A stretch of DNA of 64,000 bases from Nocardia xishanensis NBRC 101358 (GTDB lineage: Bacteria; Actinomycetota; Actinomycetes; Mycobacteriales; Mycobacteriaceae). This document shows, in pieces, positions 17,435 to 26,004 of the stretch (position 1 is the first letter of the stretch; the number at the start of each line of letters is the position of its first letter). The notes under the pieces are model-generated. The model was not told the DNA's origin. It did not search any database and worked only from the letters and a program-made list of their open reading frames with translations. The position numbers were made by a program, and so were the translations under genes. The DNA lies in NCBI RefSeq assembly GCF_001613365.1, contig NZ_BDCF01000017.1, positions 1-64,000 of the forward strand. Direction: 5' to 3'.

Positions 17435-18709
17435 GTGACCTTACGAAGCGATGTGCTGGCCTATATCCCCAGCCCCCCGCAAGGCGTGTGGCAACTCGGA
17501 CCGATCCCGCTGCGGGCCTACGCCCTCTGCATCATCCTCGGCATCGTCGTCGCCATCTGGTGGGGTGAGCGGCGTTGGCAGGAGCGCGGCGGCCAGTCGG
17601 GCACGGTGCTCGATGTCGCCATGTTCGCGGTGCCGTTCGGTCTGATCGGCGGTCGCCTCTACCACGTGGCGACGGACTGGAAGAAGTACTTCGCCGCGGG
17701 CGCCAACCCGATCGAGGCGCTCTACATCTGGCAGGGCGGCCTCGGCATCTGGGGCGCGGTGTTCCTCGGCGGTATCGGCGCCTGGATCGGCTGCCGTGTC
17801 TATCGTGTCCCGTTGCCCGCGTTCGGTGACGCCATCGCGCCGCCGATCCTGCTCGCCCAGGCCGTCGGCCGCCTCGGCAACTACTTCAACCAGGAGCTCT
17901 ACGGCCGCGAGACCACCGTGCCGTGGGGCCTGGAGATCTACCCGCGGTTCGACGCCAACGGCGATCCCGACCCGATGAACGGCGTCTCCAACGACGTCGT
18001 CGAGAAGATCGTGCACCCCACGTTCCTCTACGAGATGCTGTGGAACCTGCTGGTCGTCGTGCTGCTGGTGCAGATCGACCGGCGCTGGCGGATCGGCCAC
18101 GGCCGCCTGTTCGCGCTCTACGTCGCGGGATACAGCTTCGGCCGGTTCTTCGTCGAGCTGATGCGCGACGACGAGGCCACCAAGATCGCAGGCGTCCGCA
18201 TCAATTCGTTCACCTCGGCGCTGGTCTTCCTGGCGGCCATCGCCTACTTCGTGTTCGCCACCAAGGGCCGGGAGACCGCCGAGCAGTTGCAGCCCGGCGC
18301 GATGGCGCGCCCGTGGCCGTGGCAGCTGCGCGCACTGCGCGCCGCGGGTGCGTCGGCGGCGATCGCCGGAAGTGGCGTGGCACTGACCGAGGACTCCGCG
18401 AAAGACGCTGCGGGCGAAGCGGACTCGGGATCAGCGGCGGGACGGTCGGGTGAATCCGGCGAGGCGTCGGGGGAGTCCGGGGCCGGCGGGTCGGCAGCGG
18501 TGAGTGCGGAGAAGTCCGAGGGCGCGGCCGTGAAGTCGGCGGAGTCGCCGGATGCGGTCGGGAAGTCCACTGCCGGGGCGGAATCCGTCGCGGCCGCGAA
18601 GTCGTCCACGGCGGCGGTCGACTCGCCCGACGCGGAAGACGAGTCCGCCGAGGCGGAGGAATCCGTCCGCGGAGCAGGCGAGAAGACCACGGCGGACAAG
18701 GGCAAGTAG
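17435..18709 (+). CDS. lgt: prolipoprotein diacylglyceryl transferase with long Ser/Ala-rich tail
   Basis: 424 residues. The first about 290 form the seven-helix membrane enzyme that attaches diacylglycerol to lipobox cysteines. The Lgt signature GRLGNYFNQELYGRET lies near residue 145, with RPIPLR-type and GYSFGRFFVELMR motifs. The last about 130 residues are a low-complexity Ala/Ser/Glu/Gly/Lys tail, predicted disordered and cytoplasmic, of the kind seen in Nocardia and Mycobacterium Lgt. The stop may be a recent nonsense codon (see findings). Confidence 0.93.
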   Translation: MTLRSDVLAYIPSPPQGVWQLGPIPLRAYALCIILGIVVAIWWGERRWQERGGQSGTVLDVAMFAVPFGLIGGRLYHVATDWKKYFAAGANPIEALYIWQGGLGIWGAVFLGGIGAWIGCRVYRVPLPAFGDAIAPPILLAQAVGRLGNYFNQELYGRETTVPWGLEIYPRFDANGDPDPMNGVSNDVVEKIVHPTFLYEMLWNLLVVVLLVQIDRRWRIGHGRLFALYVAGYSFGRFFVELMRDDEATKIAGVRINSFTSALVFLAAIAYFVFATKGRETAEQLQPGAMARPWPWQLRALRAAGASAAIAGSGVALTEDSAKDAAGEADSGSAAGRSGESGEASGESGAGGSAAVSAEKSEGAAVKSAESPDAVGKSTAGAESVAAAKSSTAAVDSPDAEDESAEAEESVRGAGEKTTADKGK

Positions 18710-18937
18710 TCATCGGCGAAATCGACCGCGCGCGACGGCAACACATCCGCCACCGCGCGCGATAACGATGCGGAGTCCGGAGAATTCCCGTCATCGGACT
18801 CCGCGCTTCGGGGCGCCGAGGCGACATAACCGGTCGATATCGGCAAGGATGACCGGTGATCGTCGCGGGCGTGCCCGTCGAGGCGATCGACGAACCGGGG
18901 GCCAGCAAAGGGTGCCCACTTGATGAGGAGGACATAA
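18710..18937 (+). other. intergenic stretch that continues the lgt tail reading frame
   Basis: After the lgt TAG the same frame stays open for 39 more codons to a TAA at 18827-18829. These encode the same Ser/Ala/Asp/Glu-rich composition as the annotated tail. The remainder up to the TM2 gene holds only its GAGGAGG ribosome-binding site. Confidence 0.5.
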
Positions 18938-19414
18938 GTGACCGACCCCTACCAGAACAATCAAGGCTCAGGCGGCCCGCAGTACGGCCCGCCCGGTACG
19001 GGTCCTGACCTGAGCAAGGACGCTTCGGGCCAGCAGCAGTACGGCCAGCCCGCCGACCCGTACGGTCAGCAGCAGTACGGCCAGCAGCAGTACGGTCAGC
19101 AGCCCGGTGGCTACCCGCAGGCGGCGCCGTACGGCCAGCCGCAGCCGCAGGGCTACAACCCGGCCGATCCGGAAGCGCCGTACGGCCGTGACGCTTTCGG
19201 CGTGCCGCTGTCCGACAAGCAGAAGATGATCGCGGGCATTCTGCAGCTGCTGGTCGGCACCTTCGGAATCGGCCGGTTCTACCTGGGCTACACGACCATC
19301 GGCATCCTGCAGATCGTCACCTGCGGCGGCTGCGGTATCTGGTCGCTCATCGACGGGATCATGATCCTGACCGGCAAGGTCCCCGACGCCAACGGGCGAC
19401 CACTGCGGGACTGA
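18938..19414 (+). CDS. TM2 domain membrane protein with QQYG repeats
   Basis: 158 residues. The first about 85 are a Gln/Tyr/Gly/Pro-rich disordered stretch with tandem QQYGQ units. It is followed by KQKMIAGILQLLVGTFGIGRFYLGYTTIGILQIVTCGGCGIWSLIDGI, whose GRFYLG and W-x-L-I-D-G elements define the TM2 fold of two helices. GTG start with an excellent RBS. Function unknown. A terminator hairpin follows directly. Confidence 0.85.
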   Translation: MTDPYQNNQGSGGPQYGPPGTGPDLSKDASGQQQYGQPADPYGQQQYGQQQYGQQPGGYPQAAPYGQPQPQGYNPADPEAPYGRDAFGVPLSDKQKMIAGILQLLVGTFGIGRFYLGYTTIGILQIVTCGGCGIWSLIDGIMILTGKVPDANGRPLRD

Positions 19415-19424
19415 CCCACGCTCC

Positions 19425-19461
19425 GAAGGGCGTCGCCGATCAGGCGGCGCCCTTCGTGTTT
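19425..19461 (+). terminator. intrinsic terminator after the TM2 gene
   Basis: A 13-bp stem (19425-19437 with 19443-19455, one G-T wobble) closes a five-base loop and is followed by GTGTTTT. It lies 11 bases after the TM2 stop. Confidence 0.8.
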
Positions 19462-19584
19462 TCGCGATGCCACCCTTTCGCGCAGCGTGATCGCGATACT
19501 GTGCACCAGCCCGCATCAGGCGTAATTTGGGCCTGATCTGTGCGTCGTGTGTGGGCGCGTCCACGCACCGGAGAGAGGGATTTC

Positions 19585-20340
19585 GTGCGTCGCAAGCTGT
19601 TCGCCGCCGTCGTGCTCGCCATCGTCGCCGCCACCGGCCTCACCGCCTGCGGCAGCGGTGACGACCCGAACGTACTGAAGGTAGGCACCGAGGGGACCTA
19701 CTCGCCGTTCAGCTACCAGGGCTCCGACGGCGCGCTCACCGGCTACGACGTCGAGGTGGTCCGCGCCGTGGCCGACAAGCTCGGCCGCAAGGTCGAATTC
19801 GTGCAGACGCCGTGGGACGCGATCTTCGCGGGCCTGGAATCGAAGCGTTTCGCGCTCGTCGCCAACCAGGTCTCGATCACCGAGGAGCGCAAGAACAAGT
19901 ACGAGCTCTCCCAGCCGTACACCACCTCGCAGGGCGTGATCGTCACCCGCGCCGACAACGCCGCGATCACCTCGCTCGCCGACCTATCCGGCAAGACCTC
20001 CGCGCAGTCCGCCACCAGCAACTGGGGCGCGGTCGCCACGGGCGCGGGCGCGAAGGTGGAGGCCGTCGAGGGCTGGGTACAGGCAATCCAGCTGCTGAAG
20101 AACGGCCGCGTCGACTGCACGATCAACGACAACCTGGTATTCAACGAGTACACCAAGACCTCGGGCGACAAGTCGGTCAAGATCGCCGCGCAGACCGGCG
20201 AGACCAGCCGGATGGGCTTCGCCGCGCGCAAGGGCGACCCGTTGATCGCCGAGGTGAACCGGGCACTGGACGAGCTGCGCGCCGAGGGCAGGCTGGCGCG
20301 GATCTCGGATGAGTACTTCGGCGTCGACGTCAGCAAATAG
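19585..20340 (+). CDS. amino-acid ABC transporter substrate-binding lipoprotein
   Basis: 251 residues, solute-binding family 3. The signal peptide ends in the lipobox LTA-Cys22. The mature part has the family pattern: LKVGTEGTYSPFSYQ, TGYDVEVVRAVADKLG, WDAIFAGLESKRFALVANQVSITEER and VDCTINDN. It probably binds a polar amino acid outside the membrane. GTG at 19585 follows GGAGAGAGG. The permease starts six bases after its stop. Confidence 0.9.
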   Translation: MRRKLFAAVVLAIVAATGLTACGSGDDPNVLKVGTEGTYSPFSYQGSDGALTGYDVEVVRAVADKLGRKVEFVQTPWDAIFAGLESKRFALVANQVSITEERKNKYELSQPYTTSQGVIVTRADNAAITSLADLSGKTSAQSATSNWGAVATGAGAKVEAVEGWVQAIQLLKNGRVDCTINDNLVFNEYTKTSGDKSVKIAAQTGETSRMGFAARKGDPLIAEVNRALDELRAEGRLARISDEYFGVDVSK

Positions 20341-20346
20341 CCGCTC

Positions 20347-21015
20347 GTGGACGCCGCGACCAGGGAGCTGATCTGGCACAACCTGTGGCCGATGCTCGAG
20401 GCCACCGTCACCAAGACCATCCCGCTCACCGCGATCAGCTTCGTGATCGGCTTGGCGCTCGCGCTGTTCGTCGCGCTGGCGCGGATGTCGCCGACCTGGC
20501 TGCTGTCAGCGCCCGCGCGCTTCTACATCTCGATCATCCGCGGCACGCCGCTGCTGGTGCAGCTGTTCATCGTGTTCTACGCGCTGCCGCAATTCGACAT
20601 CGTGATCGATCCGTTCCCCGCGGCGGTGATCGCGTTCAGCTTGAACGTCGGCGGCTACGCGGCCGAGGTGGTGCGCGCCGCGATCCTGTCGGTCGCGCAC
20701 GGGCAGTGGGAGGCGGCGCAGGCGCTCGGCATGTCGTATCCGATGATGCTGCGGCTGATCATCCTGCCGCAGGCCGCGCGGATCGCGGTGCCGCCGCTGT
20801 CGAACACGCTCATCTCGCTGGTCAAGGACACCTCGCTGGCGTCGACCATCCTGGTCACCGAACTGTTGCGCACCGCGCAGCTGGCGGCCGCGCCGACCTT
20901 CGACTTCTTCGCCCTCTACGGGGTCGCGGCGCTCTACTACTGGGTCATCTGCCTGATCCTCGGCTTCGGTCAGACGCGCCTGGAGACGCGCCTTTCCCGG
21001 CACGTCGCCCGGTGA
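20347..21015 (+). CDS. amino-acid ABC transporter permease (HisM/GlnP type)
   Basis: 222 residues, about five membrane helices. The EAA motif that contacts the ATPase appears as WEAAQALGMSYPMMLRLIILPQAARIAVPPL. IRGTPLLVQLF is the N-terminal family signature. It pairs with the upstream binding protein. No ATP-binding subunit follows; pyruvate kinase does. The ATPase must be encoded elsewhere. Confidence 0.9.
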   Translation: MDAATRELIWHNLWPMLEATVTKTIPLTAISFVIGLALALFVALARMSPTWLLSAPARFYISIIRGTPLLVQLFIVFYALPQFDIVIDPFPAAVIAFSLNVGGYAAEVVRAAILSVAHGQWEAAQALGMSYPMMLRLIILPQAARIAVPPLSNTLISLVKDTSLASTILVTELLRTAQLAAAPTFDFFALYGVAALYYWVICLILGFGQTRLETRLSRHVAR

Positions 21016-21085
21016 GGACCCGTTCACCAAGTCTTCACCGAGGCCACGACGGGCCCGCACCACTCGGCAGGACTACGCTCTACTC

Positions 21086-22507
21086 GTGATGCGACGGACG
21101 AAGATTGTGTGCACGCTCGGCCCGGCCACTGCCACCGAGGACCGTATCCGCGAACTCGTCGAGAGCGGTATGGACGTGGCTCGCCTGAATTTCAGTCACG
21201 GCGAGCACTCCGACCATGCCGAGAACTACAAGAAGGTGCGCCAGGCCTCGGACCACGTCGGCAGGGCGGTCGGCATCCTCGCCGACCTACAGGGCCCCAA
21301 GATCCGGCTGGGCCGGTTCATCGAGGGCCGCACGGTGTGGGCGACCGGGGAGGAAGTGCGCATCACCGTCGACGACATCGACGGCACTCACGACCGGGTC
21401 TCGACCACGTACAAGGAGCTGGCCAAGGACGCCAAGGCAGGCGACCGGCTGCTCGTCGACGACGGCAAGGTCGGCCTGACGGTGACCAGCGTCGATGGCA
21501 ACGACGTGATCTGCCGGGTGACCGAGGGCGGGCCGGTCTCCAACAACAAGGGCGTCTCGCTGCCCGGCATGGACGTGTCGGTGCCCGCGCTCTCGGAGAA
21601 GGACATCGAGGACCTGGAGTTCGCGCTGAAGCTCGGCGTCGACTTCATCGCGCTCTCGTTCGTCCGCTCGCCTTCCGACGTGGAGCTGGTGCACGACGTG
21701 ATGGACCGGGTCGGCCGTCGCGTCCCTGTGATCGGCAAGCTGGAGAAGCCCGAGGCCATCGACAATCTCGAGGCGATCGTGCTCGCCTTCGACGCGATCA
21801 TGGTCGCGCGCGGCGATCTCGGCGTCGAGCTGCCGCTGGAGCAGGTGCCGCTGGTGCAGAAGCGGGCCATCCAGATGGCGCGGGAGAACGCCAAGCCGGT
21901 CATCGTCGCGACCCAGATGCTGGAGTCGATGATCGAGAACTCGCGCCCGACCCGCGCCGAGGCCTCCGACGTGGCCAACGCGGTGCTCGACGGCGCGGAC
22001 GCGGTGATGCTGTCCGGCGAGACCTCCGTCGGCGTGTACCCGATCGAGACCGTCCGGACGATGGCCCGCATCGTGCACGCGGTCGAGGCCGAGTCCTCCA
22101 CCCGGGTGCCACCGCTGACCCACGTGCCGCGCACCAAGCGCGGCGTCATCTCCTACGCGGCGCGCGACATCGGCGAGCGGCTCAACGCCAAGGCGCTGGT
22201 GGCGTTCACCCAGTCCGGCGACACCGTGCGCAGGCTGGCCCGTCTGCACACGCCGCTGCCGCTGCTCGCCTTCACCCCGCTGCCCGAGGTGCGCAGCCAG
22301 CTCGCGCTGACCTGGGGTACCGAGACCTTCATCGTTCCCACGGTGAAGACGACCGACGCGATGATCCACCAGGTGGACCAGTCGCTGCTGTCGATGGACC
22401 GATACAAGAAAGGCGACCTCGTCGTCATCGTGGCGGGCTCCCCGCCCGGTACTGTCGGCTCCACCAACCTGATTCATGTGCACCGTATCGGTGAGGAGGA
22501 CCACTAG
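21086..22507 (+). CDS. pyk: pyruvate kinase
   Basis: 473 residues. It converts phosphoenolpyruvate and ADP to pyruvate and ATP in glycolysis. RRTKIVCTLGPAT starts the barrel; GPKIRLG, the catalytic GKLEKPEAIDN, MVARGDLGVELP and ATQMLESM are intact. The start is GTGATG at 21086/21089; GTG aligns best with homologues. The RBS is weak. tesB begins on the base after its stop. Confidence 0.95.
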   Translation: MMRRTKIVCTLGPATATEDRIRELVESGMDVARLNFSHGEHSDHAENYKKVRQASDHVGRAVGILADLQGPKIRLGRFIEGRTVWATGEEVRITVDDIDGTHDRVSTTYKELAKDAKAGDRLLVDDGKVGLTVTSVDGNDVICRVTEGGPVSNNKGVSLPGMDVSVPALSEKDIEDLEFALKLGVDFIALSFVRSPSDVELVHDVMDRVGRRVPVIGKLEKPEAIDNLEAIVLAFDAIMVARGDLGVELPLEQVPLVQKRAIQMARENAKPVIVATQMLESMIENSRPTRAEASDVANAVLDGADAVMLSGETSVGVYPIETVRTMARIVHAVEAESSTRVPPLTHVPRTKRGVISYAARDIGERLNAKALVAFTQSGDTVRRLARLHTPLPLLAFTPLPEVRSQLALTWGTETFIVPTVKTTDAMIHQVDQSLLSMDRYKKGDLVVIVAGSPPGTVGSTNLIHVHRIGEEDH

Positions 22508-23413
22508 GTGAGTGCTTCGCTAGGCGGCCGCGTCGGCACCGAAGAGCCGACGAAGGGGTCCGATCTGGATGTGCTGCTCGGTCTGCTCGATCTCGAGCAG
22601 ATGGACACCGACATCTTCGTCGGCCACCATCCGGAGAAGGTCTGGAGCCGGACCTTCGGCGGACAGCTGGTCGCCCAGGCGATCATGGCGGCCGGTCGCA
22701 CCGCGGGCGACCGGCCGGTGCACGCCGTGAACGCGCATTTCGTGCGCGGCGGCGATCCCAAGAAGCCGATCGAGTACCGGGTCGACCGGCACCGCGACGG
22801 CCGCTCCTTCGCCAACCGCACGGTCACCGCCGTGCAGGACGATCAGGAGCTGTTCGTCATGCTGGCCGCCTTCCAGGACTCGGGTAAGGGGCTCGAGCAC
22901 GCCCACCCCCATCCGGATGTGCCGGACCCCGAGCAGCTGCCGCGCGTCGAGGAGAGCTTCGAAGGCTTGGAGGACAAGCTGGAGATGTTCGTCAACGCGC
23001 CGCACCCGATCGACATGCGCTACACCAACGATCCCGCCTGGATTCTGAAGGGCACGGGGGAGCGGCTCAACCACAACCGGGTGTGGATGCGCGCCGACGG
23101 CACGCTGCCCGACGATCCGCTGATTCACGTCGCGATGTTGGGCTATTCGTCCGATACGACGGTGCTCGACTCGATCATCACCACGCACGGTCTTTCCTGG
23201 GGCCTGGACCGGATCGTCGCGGCCACGGTGAACCACTCCATCTGGTTCCACCGTCCGTTCCGCTTCGACGACTGGGCACTGTACGCCACCGAATCCCCGG
23301 TCGCCGCGGGTTCGCGCGGCCTCGCCACCGGCCGGTTCTACTCGCGCGGCGGTGAACTCCTCGCCACCACGGTGCAGGAGGGGGTCATCCGCCACTTCCC
23401 GTCGCGTCGCTGA
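22508..23413 (+). CDS. tesB: acyl-CoA thioesterase II
   Basis: 301 residues with two hotdog domains. RTFGGQLVAQAIMAA and VHAVNAHFVRGGDP mark the first; the second carries SYSSDTTVLD-like GYSSDTTVLDSI and DWALYATESPVAAGSRGLATGRFY. It hydrolyses medium- to long-chain acyl-CoA. The same pyk-tesB order is found in M. tuberculosis. GTG start immediately after the pyk stop. Confidence 0.92.
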   Translation: MSASLGGRVGTEEPTKGSDLDVLLGLLDLEQMDTDIFVGHHPEKVWSRTFGGQLVAQAIMAAGRTAGDRPVHAVNAHFVRGGDPKKPIEYRVDRHRDGRSFANRTVTAVQDDQELFVMLAAFQDSGKGLEHAHPHPDVPDPEQLPRVEESFEGLEDKLEMFVNAPHPIDMRYTNDPAWILKGTGERLNHNRVWMRADGTLPDDPLIHVAMLGYSSDTTVLDSIITTHGLSWGLDRIVAATVNHSIWFHRPFRFDDWALYATESPVAAGSRGLATGRFYSRGGELLATTVQEGVIRHFPSRR

Positions 23414-23436
23414 ATCCCGTTCGCCGGTGATTGCGG

Positions 23437-23463
23437 GCGCCCACGCCGAAACGGCGTGGGCGC
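23437..23463. terminator. bidirectional terminator hairpin
   Basis: Perfect 12-bp stem (23437-23448 with 23452-23463) and AAA loop, placed between the convergent tesB and the leftward gene whose stop codon overlaps it. It lacks a long T-run, as is common in high-GC actinobacteria. Confidence 0.65.
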
Positions 23464-23885
23464 TAGAGGATCTCCCGCTCGAACTCGAAATCGAAGCTGT
23501 CCCTGCGCTGCGTGCTGATCGTGCGTGGCACATCGGGATCATCGATACCGCAGGATGTTTCGATCATCAGCCGGCGTTCCAGGGCGGCCAGGCTCGTTGC
23601 GGTCAGATCGCGCGGCGCCCCGACCAGGCTGAGCGCGATCTCGTAGGTGCGGCGCGCGTCCGGCTCCTGACCGGGATGGTCTACGCGCCATTGGGTTTCG
23701 AGGAGAATGTGGGCCGGGTCGTCCGGCTCGACCGGCAGCGTGAACCGCCACGCGAAGACGTCGCGGTCGTGCAGGTGGTCGTCCACCACCGCGCGCACCG
23801 TCTCGACGACGCGTTCCAGAGTCTCCGGCGTCACATAAACATGAAGCGAAACATCCGAAATTCGTTTCGTGGGTCTGTACGACAT
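23463..23885 (-). CDS. uncharacterised protein
   Basis: 140 residues, soluble and acidic, no recognised family. It contains SLHVYVTPETLERVVETVRAVVDD (helical), a beta-rich middle (FAWRFTLPVEPDDPAHILLETQWRV) and RRTYEIALSLVG. Convergent to tesB. Codon use resembles the host genes, so it is probably the last chromosomal gene before the phage region. Confidence 0.55.
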   Translation of the reverse strand: MSYRPTKRISDVSLHVYVTPETLERVVETVRAVVDDHLHDRDVFAWRFTLPVEPDDPAHILLETQWRVDHPGQEPDARRTYEIALSLVGAPRDLTATSLAALERRLMIETSCGIDDPDVPRTISTQRRDSFDFEFEREIL

Positions 23886-24187
23886 GGCGAAACAGTGCCT
23901 CCAGATGTCTTCTGACCTGCGACGATTCGCCTCATCGAACCACCCGGAACTGCCCGCGTCAACCCTGGCCCGCCCGCGCGTTTGGCCCCCAAAGTGACAC
24001 TCAAAGTCGCACTGCGACTGCCCGAATCTGCCCGCTGTTCAAGGGCGTTTCGGCTGCCTCTGGAACCGTTCTCGCGCCGGGCTGAACCCGAGTGAGACGG
24101 GCGTCCTTTCCCGCCGGCGTGCATCTGCCGCAGGCACACTCGTCGGCGTGTCGCTTTCACGACACGCCGACGAGTTTTCGGGCCTAG
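23886..24187. other. non-coding junction between host genes and the phage-like region
   Basis: No convincing gene. It contains the hairpin at 24138-24175. The change from metabolic genes to phage-type regulators happens here or just to the right, so an attachment site is plausible, but no tRNA gene or duplicated core can be recognised from one end alone. Confidence 0.4.
24138..24178. terminator. strong 16-bp hairpin, terminator-like
   Basis: Perfect 16-bp inverted repeat (24138-24153 with 24160-24175), six-base loop, followed on the + strand by TTTT. It stands just beyond the stop of the leftward membrane-protein gene, so it can end transcription from that side as well. Confidence 0.65.
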
Positions 24188-24856
24188 CTATCGATTCGCA
24201 ACCGGGCTCCGGTCGGCGTGAGCGCGCAGCGATGCAAGTCGGAGCCCATACAAACCGGCCGCCGACATCCCCAGCGCCGAGAACAGTGACGTCACCGTCA
24301 GCAAGTCGTAATAGTGGACCTGCATCCAGTTCGGCGCGACCATCAACGACCACACCGTGATTCCCGCGGACGCGACGGAAGCAACGGCGGCGATGATCAG
24401 CGCGATCAGCATCTTCCCGCCACGCAACTCCTTGATCGCGGTGCCCGCGATCAAGATGCAGGTCGACAGAACACCAAGAGCAAACAGGTGCTGATACCGC
24501 GGAGCCGCCGGCAGAGGGTCGGTGCCGAGATCGCTGGCGATGATCGCCAAGACGCCGAGGATCATGTTGTAGGCGATCCACGGATACCGGTAGCGGCGAC
24601 GGCTCGGCCGCCGCAGCGGGATCAGGGACAAGATCGTGCATGCCCCGAGGATCATCAGCACATGCAGAAGATCGCTGAGATGGTCAGGGCCGACACGGTC
24701 GATCGGGTCGGCGAGTTCGGGCGTCTGGAGTGCGAAGCCGAGCGCAAGCAGGTACATAGCGATCGTGAACGCGCGGTTTGGCGAGCCGTCGCGTCTGCTC
24801 CAGATCTTCAGCCGCATGGATGCCGACATGACCAATAAAGCGACTGAAACCCACAC
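24188..24856 (-). CDS. multi-spanning membrane protein resembling the N-terminal half of MAB_1171c-family proteins
   Basis: 222 residues with six to seven predicted helices. The segment LALGFALQTPELADPIDRVG followed by LLHVLMILGACTI matches the pattern of the actinobacterial MAB_1171c putative transporter family, in which LQTP-x-xIDR precedes a helix. Those proteins are typically about 350-400 residues, so this one would be a shortened form. In such families the gene sits next to an XRE regulator, as here. GTG start. Function unknown; the family link is by eye. Confidence 0.6.
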   Translation of the reverse strand: MWVSVALLVMSASMRLKIWSRRDGSPNRAFTIAMYLLALGFALQTPELADPIDRVGPDHLSDLLHVLMILGACTILSLIPLRRPSRRRYRYPWIAYNMILGVLAIIASDLGTDPLPAAPRYQHLFALGVLSTCILIAGTAIKELRGGKMLIALIIAAVASVASAGITVWSLMVAPNWMQVHYYDLLTVTSLFSALGMSAAGLYGLRLASLRAHADRSPVANR

Positions 24857-24910
24857 AGCCGCAGCTTAACGGGCAAATCCGACAGATAGCGGGCAGTTAC
24901 CCATTTTCGA

Positions 24911-25204
24911 CTACTCGCCGCCGAGGGCGGCCATCCACGGGTGGTCACCGTTGTCGTCGGGCCTTTCTTCGGCCGCGGCGACCAGCTCGGAGGCTGTCAT
25001 GTCGAATATGTCTGCTATTGCTTCGATTTCGACGACGGTCCAGGGTCGTTCTCCCCATTCGCGGGAGAGGTAAGTGCTCTTGGACATGCCGACGGCCCTG
25101 TACAGGTCTTGCTGTGTCATGTCGGCCTTCTCCCGCCGGTCCCTGACCTCGCGCGCCAAGGCGAAGTTCAGGTCCTTGCTGGAGTGCCGCCGCCGCCGTG
25201 CCAC
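24911..25204 (-). CDS. XRE-family helix-turn-helix regulator
   Basis: 97 residues. A basic N-terminus (MARRRRH) and a Cro/cI-type HTH spanning REKADMTQQDLYRAVGMSKSTYLSREWGERPWTVVEIEAIADIFDM. It is close upstream of the membrane-protein gene on the same strand, likely one transcript. It may control that gene or contribute to lysogeny; the phage repressor proper is more likely the 26005-26490 gene. Confidence 0.8.
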   Translation of the reverse strand: MARRRRHSSKDLNFALAREVRDRREKADMTQQDLYRAVGMSKSTYLSREWGERPWTVVEIEAIADIFDMTASELVAAAEERPDDNGDHPWMAALGGE

Positions 25205-25602
25205 ACCTCAGCGTAGCCCGATGGGCCTCCGACTGGGAGGTAGACAAGATTTCTGCAAACACGTAGCGTCGAGACCTTGCGGTATTCATATTCGGGTACT
25301 AGTCTCAGCTACAACCTGGATAACAGGAGCAGCATCCGTCAAATTCGTTGCGCGACAGACCGGCCCACCGTCGGGGGAGGACCAGCCTAAACGCAGGTAT
25401 CTTCCAAGGTGGGGCCTAGACGCGGACACTTGCACAGCTATCGAACTGACAGTCACTGTCACAAGCTTTGCGGCGCCGGTGTCCACGAGAGCGCCACCTG
25501 TATCGGCGAGCCTGACGCACTCGCCACCTTCATGGCAACAAATCCGTTACCCCTCCCTAGCGGCGGCAAGGAGGGTGGACGCACGCACCCAAGGACCGGT
25601 CC
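25205..25602. other. intergenic control region
   Basis: About 400 bases between the leftward XRE gene and a rightward gene. The 15-base palindrome TGACAGTCACTGTCA (25447-25461) is the only clear symmetric site. GGAGGG lies about 25 bases before the next start. A 66-codon leftward frame here has no support. Confidence 0.45.
25447..25461. promoter_or_regulatory. 15-base perfect palindrome, candidate operator
   Basis: TGACAGT-C-ACTGTCA is fully symmetric about a central C. It lies in the divergent region between the XRE gene and the 25603 gene, where a dimeric HTH protein would be expected to bind. Confidence 0.4.
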
Positions 25603-25989
25603 ATGCTCGATCACAAGCTCGATCCAGCGAAAATCATTGAAAATTTGACGACTCTCGGCATACTTACGATGCGAGCCGCCGCCGGGATGATCAACATCCG
25701 CCCCGACGACTGCGGCGGGCTGTGGAAGCTGATCGGCCGAGTGACCGTCACGCAACGCACAGCCCAGATCGACATGTGGCCCTGTTCGGGCCCATTGATC
25801 GATGACGCGGATACTGCCGTGCTCTACAGCCGCGGTCTCGACGCTTGGCTCAACCCGCCATCGGTCCGGCCGACTGGGTGGACGCAACGGCACGACCGCG
25901 AGCTAGGCCCCTGCTGGGAAACTGAGGTCACGGTGCCGGTCACGTACGAGATCCGCCCGCACGCTACGGGATTCGGTTCCGCAGCATAA
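25603..25989 (+). CDS. uncharacterised small protein
   Basis: 128 residues. The N-terminal part LDPAKIIENLTTLGILTMRAAAGMINI is helical and could be a degenerate DNA-binding helix pair. The rest contains WTQRHDRELGPCWETEVTVPVTYEI. No family recognised. Convergent with the repressor-like gene, 15 bases between stops. Third-position GC is lower than in the host genes. Confidence 0.5.
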   Translation: MLDHKLDPAKIIENLTTLGILTMRAAAGMINIRPDDCGGLWKLIGRVTVTQRTAQIDMWPCSGPLIDDADTAVLYSRGLDAWLNPPSVRPTGWTQRHDRELGPCWETEVTVPVTYEIRPHATGFGSAA

Positions 25990-26004
25990 AGGGGTCGGGG
26001 GAGA

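Noticed and set aside
19020..19140. Tandem DNA repeat as a mobile or satellite element
   Set aside because: It simply encodes the QQYG repeats of the TM2 protein.
25074..25640. Rightward long frame over the XRE gene and control region
   Set aside because: Composition is that of an antisense shadow and it runs through the palindrome and the real start at 25603.
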